Below are positions 33,643-45,600 of a stretch of 64,000 nucleotides of DNA, piece by piece. The DNA lies in NCBI GenBank assembly GCA_023053545.1, contig JAKZAN010000001.1, forward strand, positions 1,074,565 to 1,138,564, written 5' to 3'. The notes beneath the pieces are model-generated. The model saw only the letters and a program-made list of their open reading frames with translations, had not been told where the DNA came from and ran no database searches. How positions within the stretch are numbered: position 1 is the first letter of the stretch; every line of letters begins with the position of its first letter. The DNA is from Lepidurus packardi (Eukaryota; Arthropoda; Branchiopoda; Notostraca; Triopsidae). The position numbers and the translations under genes are program-made.

Positions 33643-36600
33643 CTAAAGCTCTTCGAAGTTTTCGAACTGGGGCTTGGCTTCCCGTAAGTCCAGCTGAACG
33701 TCGTCCTCCGCGTGCAGGAAGCGGACGTCCGAGTCCTCGGGTAAACGATGTTGCTGCGAAGCCGAGCTGCGTTCGCTCCGACTTTGGCGGAGAACCAGGC
33801 TTAAGCCTATGATGCTTAAGACCAGAATGGCTGCTCCGCCACCGAACACGCCGGCCATTAAGCCAGTATTACTGTCTTGATCCGCGCCGGAGGGGAATCG
33901 TTCGGCAGGATCGTCGTTTAGATCTTCATTTGCCGACAAAGTAAAAAAAAGGAAAAAAATGACGAGAAAAAAAGGAACAGTAATTACGTGATACAAGTGA
34001 GGCAGTTTGGCAGAAATATACAATGATACATAGTTGATTTGTACAGGAACACAAACCAGAGTTTCGAAGCTGAAGTCAGGTGCTATGGACTGATAAAGAT
34101 TCAGAGTTTTCAAGACAAAAACATTCGGAAGCGAGATAAAAAACAAAACAAAAAGCAGCTCGATGCTTACCCGTCTGCAGCAATTCCTGCGACGTCCGCC
34201 CCGCCGTTGTTCCCGAGTTGGGGTTCGACGGGAAGACCTTATCGGTTTCCGGGTTCCTCGATAGCGTTGTAGCATGCGACGTTCGGGTTGTTGCTGCAGT
34301 GGTAGCTTGCGAGGTAGGCGGGTAACGAGAAGTTAGTTGCCCCCAGGGCAGGCGAGGGACGGTCCGTAGATCGCTCCCGGCGGTGGACGTAGATAGCCAA
34401 ATTAGTTGGGTCGACGTGGGACGCGTGGGACCGGCTGGGGCTGTCATTCGAGTCGTCGTAGAAAGACGAGTCGTGCGAGCTCCCCAAGTACTACTACTGC
34501 TGGCAGTAATAGGGCGATCTGGGACGTTGCTGCTACTGTAGACGGTGCTAGAAGAAAGATGAGGGAGCGAAACTGTTGTTGATGAAGCGACGGACGTCGG
34601 AGGGCTTTCAGACCAGCTAATTGAACTCCCAGGAGGATTCGCAGGGACGTGTGAAGTGTTACTCGTGGAAGCTGGGGAGGGAGTGACTCCGAGGGATGCC
34701 TCGGGCGAGAAAGAGGCTGACGTCCTTTCGGACTGGCTAATTGCACTCCCGGTAACATTCCTAGGGAGTGAAGTAGTAGTACTGGCAGACGGGGAAAGAG
34801 GCAGGCTAGCAGGAGTCAGTGACGTCAGCAGACCAACTTTCGAGGTATCGGCCCCTGACGTCATGAGCGAAGATAGCGAAGTTGGGAACATTGCTGAGAA
34901 AGTTGAGCTCCAACTTGGACTTGATGAGGTCGCCCAGCTGCTGCTACCCGAAGTCGATTCGGAGGATTTCGATGTCGGCGTCGTGGGAACGAGTTCAGGA
35001 TTCCGCGAAGTACTTGACGGAGGGGTCGATTGTGCCGAAGAATACCCGGCAGCCGATGAGGAGGCGGACGCCGAGGAGCTGGTGTTACGCTCTGATGACG
35101 TCACGCGGAAGCAATATTAAACAAGAGGCAGAAATTTTGGTTTTAAAAAAAGTGGTTGCCATAAAGAAGCGCTCTGACTTTGAGACGTAATTAGAAAGCG
35201 AACACGTTAAATAGGACGTTTTTTCTTACCTTGGCAGAATTCGAGGTAGTCTGCGCAACAATTGACTTCCATGAAACACGACGCGTGGCAGCTGCAAGGC
35301 TCGGCCCTTTCAGAGTTGGCCAGTACGTCGACAGAAAAGCTAATACCGCAGCGCGACTGACAAGATTCATTGGCTACCAAAGTGGGATTCTTGATGGATG
35401 GCTTCGTGGCATCCGGACCTAACCACGCATTCATAATGTGTGTATTTTTTAGCCCCTTTCCAGGAAACTCTTTAGTTCCATTTTTAATGTCCTAAGTATC
35501 CTAAGCTCTCGATTCGGTTTTCAGAAACGGGGATGGAAGCACGCTCTCAAGGTCCGGCTTCCTGGCAATGGAACTCCTCCAGAAGGCAAAACAACATCTA
35601 GGTCAGATCGTTAATGTGTCGCTTATAAAAGCCTGCCCGGGCGTATTAAGCTATGAATAATGTAAGGGGGAGGCAGCTTTGCACGCCAGCGCCAGCCAAG
35701 CGCACAGAAAAGTATACGGATTTACAAAATAAGCTACGTTAGCCGGAAAATAAGAGCACTCTATTACCACTGAACAGAGCTTTAAAAATGGAGAAAAATG
35801 ATATACTACATGACTATATACGTGTGTCAACCAAACGAAAAGATATTTAAGGAACGTTTTGGGCACGTGACCGTATTGCCGAGCTCTAGCTCACCCGCCA
35901 CCGCGTGGCGGCGCTGGCTCCGCGCCCCAGGGCGTTAATGACGTCACTCAACCTTCAACCTCGATTATCTCCCGAAGGGAGTGTCGTAGAGAGAAAAGAA
36001 AAAAAATCTGATATGAAACACCCCCTCCACTTTCTTAATTCTTTCCTAATGCTGCAATGAATCTTCGAATTTCGCAGGGAGGGGGATAGTCTGCTGCTCT
36101 TTTAGTCATGGAAATTCAAACCGCATGGGCAATTAACTCTCATTTGCTATGCTTTGAGGTCAAGTGCTCAAAGAAAGAAAAAAACTGTCGGTCCATTGCC
36201 AGTTTCCGGGGCAACGGAGATAAAAAAGCCCGAGTTATTCAAATGAGAAGCAAAGCTGAGCTATACGCCAATAGGGTGATTATGCTCAATCGGAGCGGGC
36301 TGCGTGCCAAATGGGCCTCATGCAGTCTTATTAAGCCTAGGACCTTGTTGGGCTGCCTTTGGTATGTCGGCGATCCTTCTCTCCACAGATCCTTGAGCGT
36401 TTTTCCAAGGCAATCGAAGATCAAAAGTTTCTCCCCCAATTTTTTTTTTTTATTTTATTTTAATCCCAGAAATTTCCCTTTTTCTCTTTTCCTTTGATGC
36501 TCAATCACTTGGATCTCTAACAACTGTGTCTCGTATTTGGTTTAGTTCCTACCGGGTGTTGTAGGTTGCGTTGGGTTACACTGGTCTCCATGTTGAATGG

Positions 36601-39600
36601 CCACGTCGTCGATGGCAGTATCGCTCACATAACTCGATCCCCGAACACCTTCAATTACGATCTGCCAGGGATAGTAACACAAAGTCAGATATAGAATGGG
36701 AGACACAATAGAACTAAAAATCGAAACGGAAGGCATATAGAGAAAGAAGGAAAGAATGGCGTCGTTCATTAACGACCATCTTGGCTACAGAAGAAGGGTA
36801 TTACAGGATCGAAAGGACTCGGTGTTAATGCGATAGACGATAAAATAACAAGGATCCGAGTACATTGATGCAGAGGGTGTGAATTAGAGGATGTGGGGAA
36901 GGTTTTATTGCCTTTGCCATTAATCCACGTGTTGCATTATTGGACTCGGCCATATCGTGAGGGCTTTTAGCCGACCCCAATCTAAACTTGGAATTATATT
37001 ACGCCATAGCATATATTTAGCTTGAGGGCGAGGACAATTAGCGAGAAAATGAACCCCGCTGAACCAATATTGATTTATTGCTGGCTTTATTTGGGTGTGT
37101 GGATTTATTGTGTTTCCCTGGGAATCGCCCAAGATCGCTTGTTAGCGAAAAGGGGCGTGGTAGAATGGACTAGAAGCCCATTTCTTCCTTTCTTTAATAC
37201 TGGATGGAAAGCCCTGATTCTGGGGTTCTAAAAGGACCAGATACAGCTTTTCCTTTCTTTTTTAGAGTTTTAATAGTAAATGGAAATAAACAGCGAAAGT
37301 CTCTGAGGTGTTGAAGAAATGCAAATGCTGCACATTTCTTCTAAATTCTTATGCAGTTATTTACCATTCAAAGCTGACTACTCTGCGATACTCGAAGCCA
37401 ATTTAAGTTATACAAAATTTCAAATAGTTAGCTCGCCTAATTCTCCTGGATATGTCTCTCTTCAATTGCTCTCCGAAATTCGCCAACTATAGCTATAACT
37501 GCGCCAACTACAACTGTAACTGCGCCACGACCCTGGAAGTTATTATTTTAATTTAAAAAATAGTTTTTTGGATTTTTTCGGATTTTTCATGTTCATTTCC
37601 GTTAATTATAGCGTAATAACCAAGGCTCCCGTATACCTTAGCTGTTGGTGCGAAACACTCACAGATGGCGCTGATGTTTGTTATTGTTTTGCAAAACCCT
37701 TCTTGTATACCGAGCTCAGGTTTCCGAGAGCCTTAAGAAATGACCTTAAGAAATTAGTTTAAGAAATGAGCTTAAGAAATACTCTATGAAAAGGTCGTTT
37801 AATATAAAATGCAAGTCCGACAGCACGCAGTAATCTGTACGATTTCTGCTTAGCTAGCCTCAGTATGCTCTTTGCTCTTCGAACCAAGTTGAGCCAGCAC
37901 ACAAGATACACTGCTTTTGACCTTAGAGTAGCTAGCGTGTAGTCACCAGTGAACAGAGCTTTAAAAATGGAGAAAAATGATATATTACGTGACTATATAC
38001 GTGTGTCAACCAAACGAAAAGATATTGAAGGAACGTTTGGGGCACGTGACCGTATTGCCGAGCTCCAGCTCACTCGCCTCCGCGTGGCGGCGCTGGCTTC
38101 GCGCCCCGGGGCGTTAGTGACGTCACTCAACCTTCAACCTCGATTATCTCCCGAAGGAAGTGTCGTAGAGAGAAAGGAAAAAATGCAAGTCTGACAGCAC
38201 GCAGTAATCTGTACGATTTCTGCTTAGCTAACCTCAGTATGCTCTTTGCTCTTTGAACCAAGTTGAGCCAGCACACAAGATACACTGCTTTTGACCTTTA
38301 GCTAGCGTGTAGTAAAGAAAACCACGGATCTGCGACTAATCATTCTGCTAAACGAATTTCGAGAGCTTTGGAAGGCTTTTAATTAGCAACGTGGCAGTAA
38401 TAGGCTTGCTCGTAGAAGAAAGGTTGTCGGAAAGAAAAGGGTTGTAGTCATGCGAAACACATTGGAGGTAGGCTTCTTCATCTTGAGCTGGTTCAACGAT
38501 GGCAAGAAGTGAAGCTCGAGTGACTCTCAATTGATTTAAGAGGATCAGGGTGCACTTACATAAGCGGAAAGTAAGGACTTACCTGGAAGTTTTCTGCTAA
38601 GGGTGAGATGGGAATCACGCCTTGGAACCAGCGGTTGCCTTTCTCTCCCGTTTGCTGGAACACGGGCTTGAGTGCGGAAAATTTCAGGCTTTCAGGCTTG
38701 ACGTAGACGCGTAATTGGCCTGATGGGAAAGCCGAGTCGTAATTACAAAATCATGACTGAGATGAACAACTTTTACATTCAGAAATAAGCCCATTGAGTC
38801 TCTGCAATATCTTCTACAATCTTCCCTTCCTCCGTGTCCTTACTGTAATTGACATCTCTGGCCCCTTTGCGCCGCTTTGGGGAGTTCGCAATTAAGTTGC
38901 GTATCTCTCTCTTTAACCCTTGCCCTTCCCTGTCAGGAGCACATGGCGGCGTCATTAGAAGGTGGTTTGGCATCAAGCTTAAGGAAAACGCTGCAGTAAT
39001 AGACAGAAATACTGCTAACGCTGTGGAGTTCGATTCCTATAAGTTTTCTGCTAAGATGGGAATCAGCTCTCGACTTTTAAGGAAAAAGCTCTTTGCTGTC
39101 AACCTTTGGACGTTGGAGTTCTTGTCTGTGTTTTTTTTCGAACTTTAGCTTGACCTAATAACCAAGACAGCTGGGGTCTTTTAGTTTAAAAGGCAAGTCC
39201 AACAGAACGCAGTAATCTGTACGATTTCTGCTAAGGTAGCCTCAGTATGCTCTTTGCTCTTCGAACCAAGTTGAGCCAGCACACAAGATACCATGCTTTT
39301 GACCTTAGAGTAGCTAGCGTGTAGTCACCACTGCACAGAGCTTGAAAAATGGAGAAAAATGATATATTACGTGACTATATACGTGTGTCAACCAAACGAA
39401 AAGATATTGAAGGAACGTTTGGGGCACGTGACCGTATTGCCGAGCTCCAGCTCACTCGCCTCCGCGTGGCGGCGCTGGCTTCGCGCCCCAGGGCGTTAAT
39501 GACGTCACTCAACCTTTAACCTCGATTATCTCCCGAAGGGAGTGTCGTAGAGAGAAAGGAAAAAATGCAATTCCGACAGCACGCAGTAATCTGTACGATT

Positions 39601-42600
39601 TCTGCTTAGGTAACCTCAGTATGCTCTTTGCTCTTCGAACCAAGTTGAGCCAGCACACAAGATACACTGCTTTTGACCTTTAGCTAGCGTGTAGTAAAGA
39701 AAACCACGGATCTGCGACTAATCATTCTGCTAAACGAATTTCGAGAGCTTTGGAAGGCTTTTAATTAGCAACGTGGCAGTAATAGGCTTGCTCGTAGAAG
39801 AAAGGTTGTAGGGTCTGGGCCTTACTTTCTGGACTTTACGGGCAATACATTTCTAGTGAAGGTAAATTCCTTTTGTTTTGTTTGGGAACCGATCTTTGAT
39901 CTTCTCCCTTCTCCCTGGCTAGTGAGGAAAGTTTGGGTCGAAAAGGTCACATGTTAGAATGGCATGTTGGAGAAATGAGGTTCTTTTATCTCCATTATTC
40001 TGCGGGACAGCTGTTTGCCTGAGGCAACACCGGTACGGGCAAACAAACGGTCTAAACTGCACGCCGGGACAGAAAACAAATAGGATCCAATCAGAAACGC
40101 CTGAGATCTTGTTGTTACCGATATCAAAGGTTGCACGCGTCACGCTCGGCGTGAACGAAAATATTGAGACTGGGTTATTAGAGCTTAGGGATGCCATCCC
40201 CCCATAGAATGGTTTTCAAGAGAATGGTTTCCAAGAGAAACCAGACATTTATTATTAAAACATTGGGAAGTCATAGGCAAGAAAAATACCATCAATTCTC
40301 AAACTGGCGACTGGTAGGATAGAATTCCTCCGGTCTGGCCCAAATTCGATTCCCCGTGTTATCGTTTTTAGTGCTTCTGCTAGCCCATAGAGGGCACCAG
40401 GGAGCAATAGGGGCTGGCGGTGCGGGAGAGTAAAGAAAATGAAGAAGGACAACGCTGGAGCAGTAATACGGGCCAAAAGAGTTCTCGCGTGACTAGGACA
40501 GATTTTCCCTCGCGTTTGGATTACTGTCAGGCTTGGAGGACTGGATGGAGGGGGGCTTGGACAATTTGGTTATCATGTTTTGGTCTTACACACAGCAAAC
40601 ACACACACGCACACGAGAGCAGCAATTGAGGGTTATTTTTTTCCAAAAGAGGGTGAAAATAGCGTACAGCCTGAGGGCTATTTCTGTTTTCTCTTTGGGC
40701 TCCATGCTCGTTTGTTTTGCCGTTGGCTTTGGTTCGTGTGGAGCTCAGCGAGGTTTCCGCGACTCCATGGAAAGGGGGAAACGCAAGCAGGGGGGATTTT
40801 TGTGTGGCAGCCATGAGTACCCTGTTCCCCCCGCAACAATAACGGCGGCCCTTAATACACAACACGTTACTTTGATCAGGGAAGCCTCTGCTGGTGGTAT
40901 CTGTCGCAAACAATGCTCGTCATTACGAGTACCGGAAACGATGATTTAGCCGGCTAGTTCATCAAAGACCATTTTGCTCTTCTCCACCAAGTACGAAACA
41001 CTCTTCCAACAATGCTCGTCATTACGAGTACCGGAAACGATGATTTAGAAGGGTGACGCTTACCCACGAGCCTAGGAAATTGACTGTGTATTAGCACAGA
41101 TAACCGTTTTCATCGCTGTTTGGGGATTGGCAGAAGAACAGAAATATGGGTCAAGGCGATCTGTGTGCAGTAATAAGGGGTGATCACTGTGAAGGCTCTT
41201 CGTTAGTTTGGGAGCAAGATCCCTTGATTTGTGCCCCCTAATCATAGTGACATGCTTGTAGTAAAGTATTAGGCCCGCAGCAAAATAAAGAAAACCTTGG
41301 GGTATTGCAGTAATAAGGCAGAAATAGGGCTAAGGAGTAAAAAAGAAAAGGAAGGAGTGAGAGAAAATGTGGGAGTGTCAGGCGAGACGAGGAGAAAGGG
41401 CGACTAAAGTCTTGTTTATCGACTCTATGTAATGTCTGTAAATAACTGCGCTGCTTAATGCTGCAGCAACCGGGTTCCCGTTGGCGTATTTTTGCTAGTG
41501 GTACTTTAGGGAAAAGTTGGGGGAGAAATGGAACGAGTGAGAGAGAAAAGGATCAGGTTGTGGTGTGCGGGGCCTTGTTGGGGAAGAAAGGGGGAGGAGC
41601 TTAAGTTGTACAGATATACATTGCTGCGAAGATATATATATAGAAAGAGAGATGAGTTGTAAGATGCGTGAGCGACTCGAGTTTCTGTAGTAACCAAAGG
41701 AGCAGACTTTCTTTTGAGCTTGACTCTCAAAACACCCCAAGGGATTTTACCCATAATGGTATACAGGGAAGGGATGGGAAGGGGCCGAGAGCGGCAGACA
41801 AGACAAGGTGGTAAGAAACATGCTACGATGTTCCCCAGACACTTGTTAAACCCGATTTCTGCCCCTCCTGGAGAAGTAGAAGGGCGAACTTTTCTTTGTA
41901 GTCGTTGTCGAGAGGATCCAAGCAAAATTTGATGGGAAAGCAAAATAAGAAATGGTCTACTTGTTTAGAATATGGAAGTTTGTTGACAAGCGTACGGGAG
42001 GAGGAAAAAAAGACATTTCTTCCGTAGAGTGGGTTGTCTCGCTCTTCGTCTTTCGCCGGGAGCCTAAGGCTGGGGCAGCAATCTTGACTGCTGCCTCTCG
42101 TAGCAGGTGAAGAAGGGGCGGGACTTGAACCTCGAGTGGCTGAAAAAGAACCCTCTTTTGGTGCTAACGAGACCTGTCTTGTTGTAGAATTAGATTGGGG
42201 GACAAGGCCAGTAGAATTAGATTGGGAGACAAGGCCAGGGAAGGAACCAGTACTTGTGGTGGAGAAATACCGAGAAATACGCAGAAATCTGTGGGTCCTA
42301 TTTTTTTATGCCTGGCCCGTGCAGCTGCCAATGATAGTCTCTGAAGGGCGTCGTTTTTTGTGTGATGTGAGCACGGTCATTTCTGCAGAACATGGGATAG
42401 CTGCAGTGATTTAATATGTTGGGGATATTTTTCGACGGCGAGTCGGTAGTCACGTTAGTCATATTCCTTTTCGTGGTTTTTGGCGGAGCCTTTGATTTTC
42501 TTTAGCAGTAATGCCAGTACTTCTGCAGAACTAGGGGAATCCACCCAGCGCTTTATCACTGCAAGTTTTTTTCTCTTGGTCAGGTCGCCTAGCGTCTTAT

Positions 42601-45600
42601 TTGGAAGTTAGGAGTAGTTTTTTGCAGCTTAGCAGATATTGCTGAGGTAGATCAGAAATATTGCTGCGTTGCTTACATTTTCCTTGTTTGGGCGGACCTG
42701 TCGGGCCAGTATAGAGTCCCAGTATATGCTCCAGCACTATCAGGAAATTGGCTATAGCAAGAGTGTGAAGTTAACCAGCAGAAATAGAGGAAATTGCCTT
42801 TGATTTTCTTTAGCAGTAATGCCAGTACTTCTGCAGAACTAGGTGAATCCACCCAGCGCTTTATCACTGTAAGTTTTTTTCTCTTGGTCAGATCGCCTAG
42901 CGACTTATTTGGAAGTTAGGAGTAGTTTTTTGCAGTTTAGCAGATATTGCTGAGGTAGATCAGAAATATTGCTGCGTTGCTTACATCTTCCTTGTTTGCG
43001 CGGACCTGTCGGGCCAGTATATTCAGTATATATCCCAGTATATGCTCCAGCACTATCAGGAAATTGGCTATAGCAAGAGCGTGAAGTTAACCGGCAGAAA
43101 TAGAGGAAATTGCTGCAGCCCTATCAGCTTCATATAGCTTCTCTTTAGTACGATTCTTGATCGAACTGGGGAACCTACGAGAGAGCTTTTTTTCCATTCC
43201 TCCTCAGGAGGAATGGAACGACGGTGTCGCTTTCATACCCCGAATTGCTGCGTCCTACGATACATTTCTGGCGTACCTGTCAGCGATCTGTATATATTGC
43301 GTGCATTATTTTAGACACGGCCCACCCATTTGGGCAAGGGGAGATATCGTGATGTGGGCTGCTCTATAGAGGGTCATTAAAACGGGCTATGTTCTGAGCC
43401 AGAGGGTACCCATTAACCCGCGTGTTACCCCGAGAAGATTGCGACCGACTCGTAGAATCACCTATCAGCTATCTTGGATTAGGGTCTCGGCAAAGCCACG
43501 TGAAGAATCCATAAAGCTGCCATAAAAGTTGCTAGGCTGCTCCCGACCTTTGGGACGGAAATCAAAGGCAAATTAAGGCCACGTACGACTGATACCGGAA
43601 ATGGCGCGTGCAGCTGGAGAGGGTACGTATATTACTTCGGCTGCGTTAAAGTTAGGCCCAGTCGGGGTGGCAAGAAGCAGTCACACGTGCTGGCGATTTT
43701 ATTTTTTTTTTTAAACTGGAACAGCTCAGGATAGTACGGGATCGATACTCCTATTTCTGCCCCTCAGGGTACTCTGGGAAGAAATCATATTTTTTTCCTC
43801 CTTCGCAGCAAGATTTCTGTTTTGCTAACTATTTCTTCACGCTTGTTTGCCAAGTCATTGTCAGAGGCAATGGGGTGCCAGAATAAACGGGGTCTTAAAT
43901 ACATTAATACAGCATTACTATTTCTTCCGGGGTCCTTGTTTGTTGTCTCAGTCAGAAATTTGGATTAGTTCTGGGTGCAGGTCATTGTGTGTCTACAGGG
44001 GCCCATTTCGTTGCTTTTGCCGAGTCCAAACAATTTCCTTCGACTGGCAGTAATAGAAATATATACATTCGGGCTTTTTTCCACCCGCAGGAAGTTAGGG
44101 TCCCAGGCAGAAATCGATGAGTCGTGGAAAGAAATTTTTCTCCGCGTAACTGTGAAAAAAACTGGGGTATCTGATGAGACTTTTTATGGCCATGGCCGTG
44201 ACATGCTTGGCAGAAGTGTTTCTGACGGTCAGAAGGGACAAATTTTCGCTTTTCTCTCTGAACTTTTTGGAAAAAATTCTCGAATTTCTGCAGAAATTCG
44301 AGGAAAATAAAGTTCACTGGGAGGAATTACAGAGGTGCAGTTAACAGCTTTCCCGAACCGCGTACGTCAGGTGAAAAAGAAGATTGGCAGACATGCGACC
44401 TCGCAGAAATGTAGTTCCCAAGCTGCAGCTCAGAAATGTTTTTCTCTCTCTCTCTCCAGAAAGGAGGTACTGGGTTTATTTATTTATTTACTTTATTTAT
44501 CTGCAACCTTCGGCTATCCTTCGGCAACTTCTTTAAGCTACCTGATGCAGATTTGTTTGCTTAAGTTACATATTACTGCCGGAGTTGCAGAAATAGGAAA
44601 GCCTCTTTTTGCGAATTCTTAGCCTGGATTGTAACCCCTTGGGAAGATTAAGTTATCTGCCCAATGAACGTTTTTACGAGTCAGCTTTTCCGAACTCAAA
44701 GTGATGCGACTCCCCAAAGAATCTACAAGTTTGTGCCAAAGTAATATGCAACTCCCTAGGGATACGTTTAACGCTACACAGCGTCTTTGTTTCCGGCGTT
44801 ACTCGGTTACTTCCGCAACATAAACTCCTTCCTCCTAGCTTACATTTCTTCCGTTTCTTTCCCTTCTGTGCAGTAAGTTTCTGGTGGTTCGCGAAACAAT
44901 GTTTCAAGATTTTTTATTTTTTTCAAACCAGTATCCTGTTTGCATACATTTCTGCGAACCTCGGCCATGATTTACATGTTTGGACCAAAGTTCTGCGCAA
45001 TTGCTGCTCTTTTTCTGCCCTCGTAGACCTTGACTTCTGCGTTTGTTTACAAGGTTTCCGCCACATTTCTGGCTCTACCTATCGTATTTCTGCCCTAGAT
45101 TTACTGTTTATCTTCGTTTATTCAAGCCAGCAATACGTTTCTACGGCGATACAGCAATACAGCAATACGGTGTTTCTTATGAACCAACCGAGTTACTCGG
45201 TTACTTCCGCAACATAAACTCCTTCCTCCTAGCTTACATTTCTTCCGTTTCTTTCCCTTCTGTGCAGTAAGTTTCTGGTGGTTCGCGAAACAATGTTTCA
45301 AGATTTTTTATTTTTTTCAAACGAGTCTCCTGTTTGCATACATTTCTGCGAACCTCGACCATGATTTCCATGTTTTGACCAAAGTTCTGCGCAATTGCTG
45401 CTCTTTTTCTGCCCTCGTAGACCTTGACTTCTTCTGCGTTTGTTTACAAGGTTTCCGCCACATTTCTAGCTCTACCTATCGTATTTCTGCCCTAGATGTA
45501 CTGTTTATCTTCGTTTATTCAAGCCAGCAATACCGTGACTGAAAGCCTGTCTGCGTTATGTATAAATGGCTGCATAGATTTCTTCAGAATTTCTTCGAGT

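Noticed and set aside
34656-35190. Plus-strand open frames of 100-150 codons over the mucin exon
   Set aside because: They are antisense to the Ser/Thr-rich exon of the receptor gene. Skewed codon composition keeps the opposite strand open.
39020-39045. GTTCGATTCC resembling a tRNA B box
   Set aside because: There is no A box or cloverleaf upstream.
37808-39810. Composite R1-core-R1 repeats as a retroelement with terminal repeats
   Set aside because: There is no coding remnant, primer site or flanking duplication, and a partial tandem repeat explains the layout equally well.
40290-40360. tRNA-like boxes (GGCGACTGGTAGG and AAATTCGATTCCCC)
   Set aside because: The spacing is roughly right for box A and box B, but the T-arm pairing (GG before TTC) is missing and no acceptor stem could be paired. 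At best it is a decayed tRNA-derived fragment.
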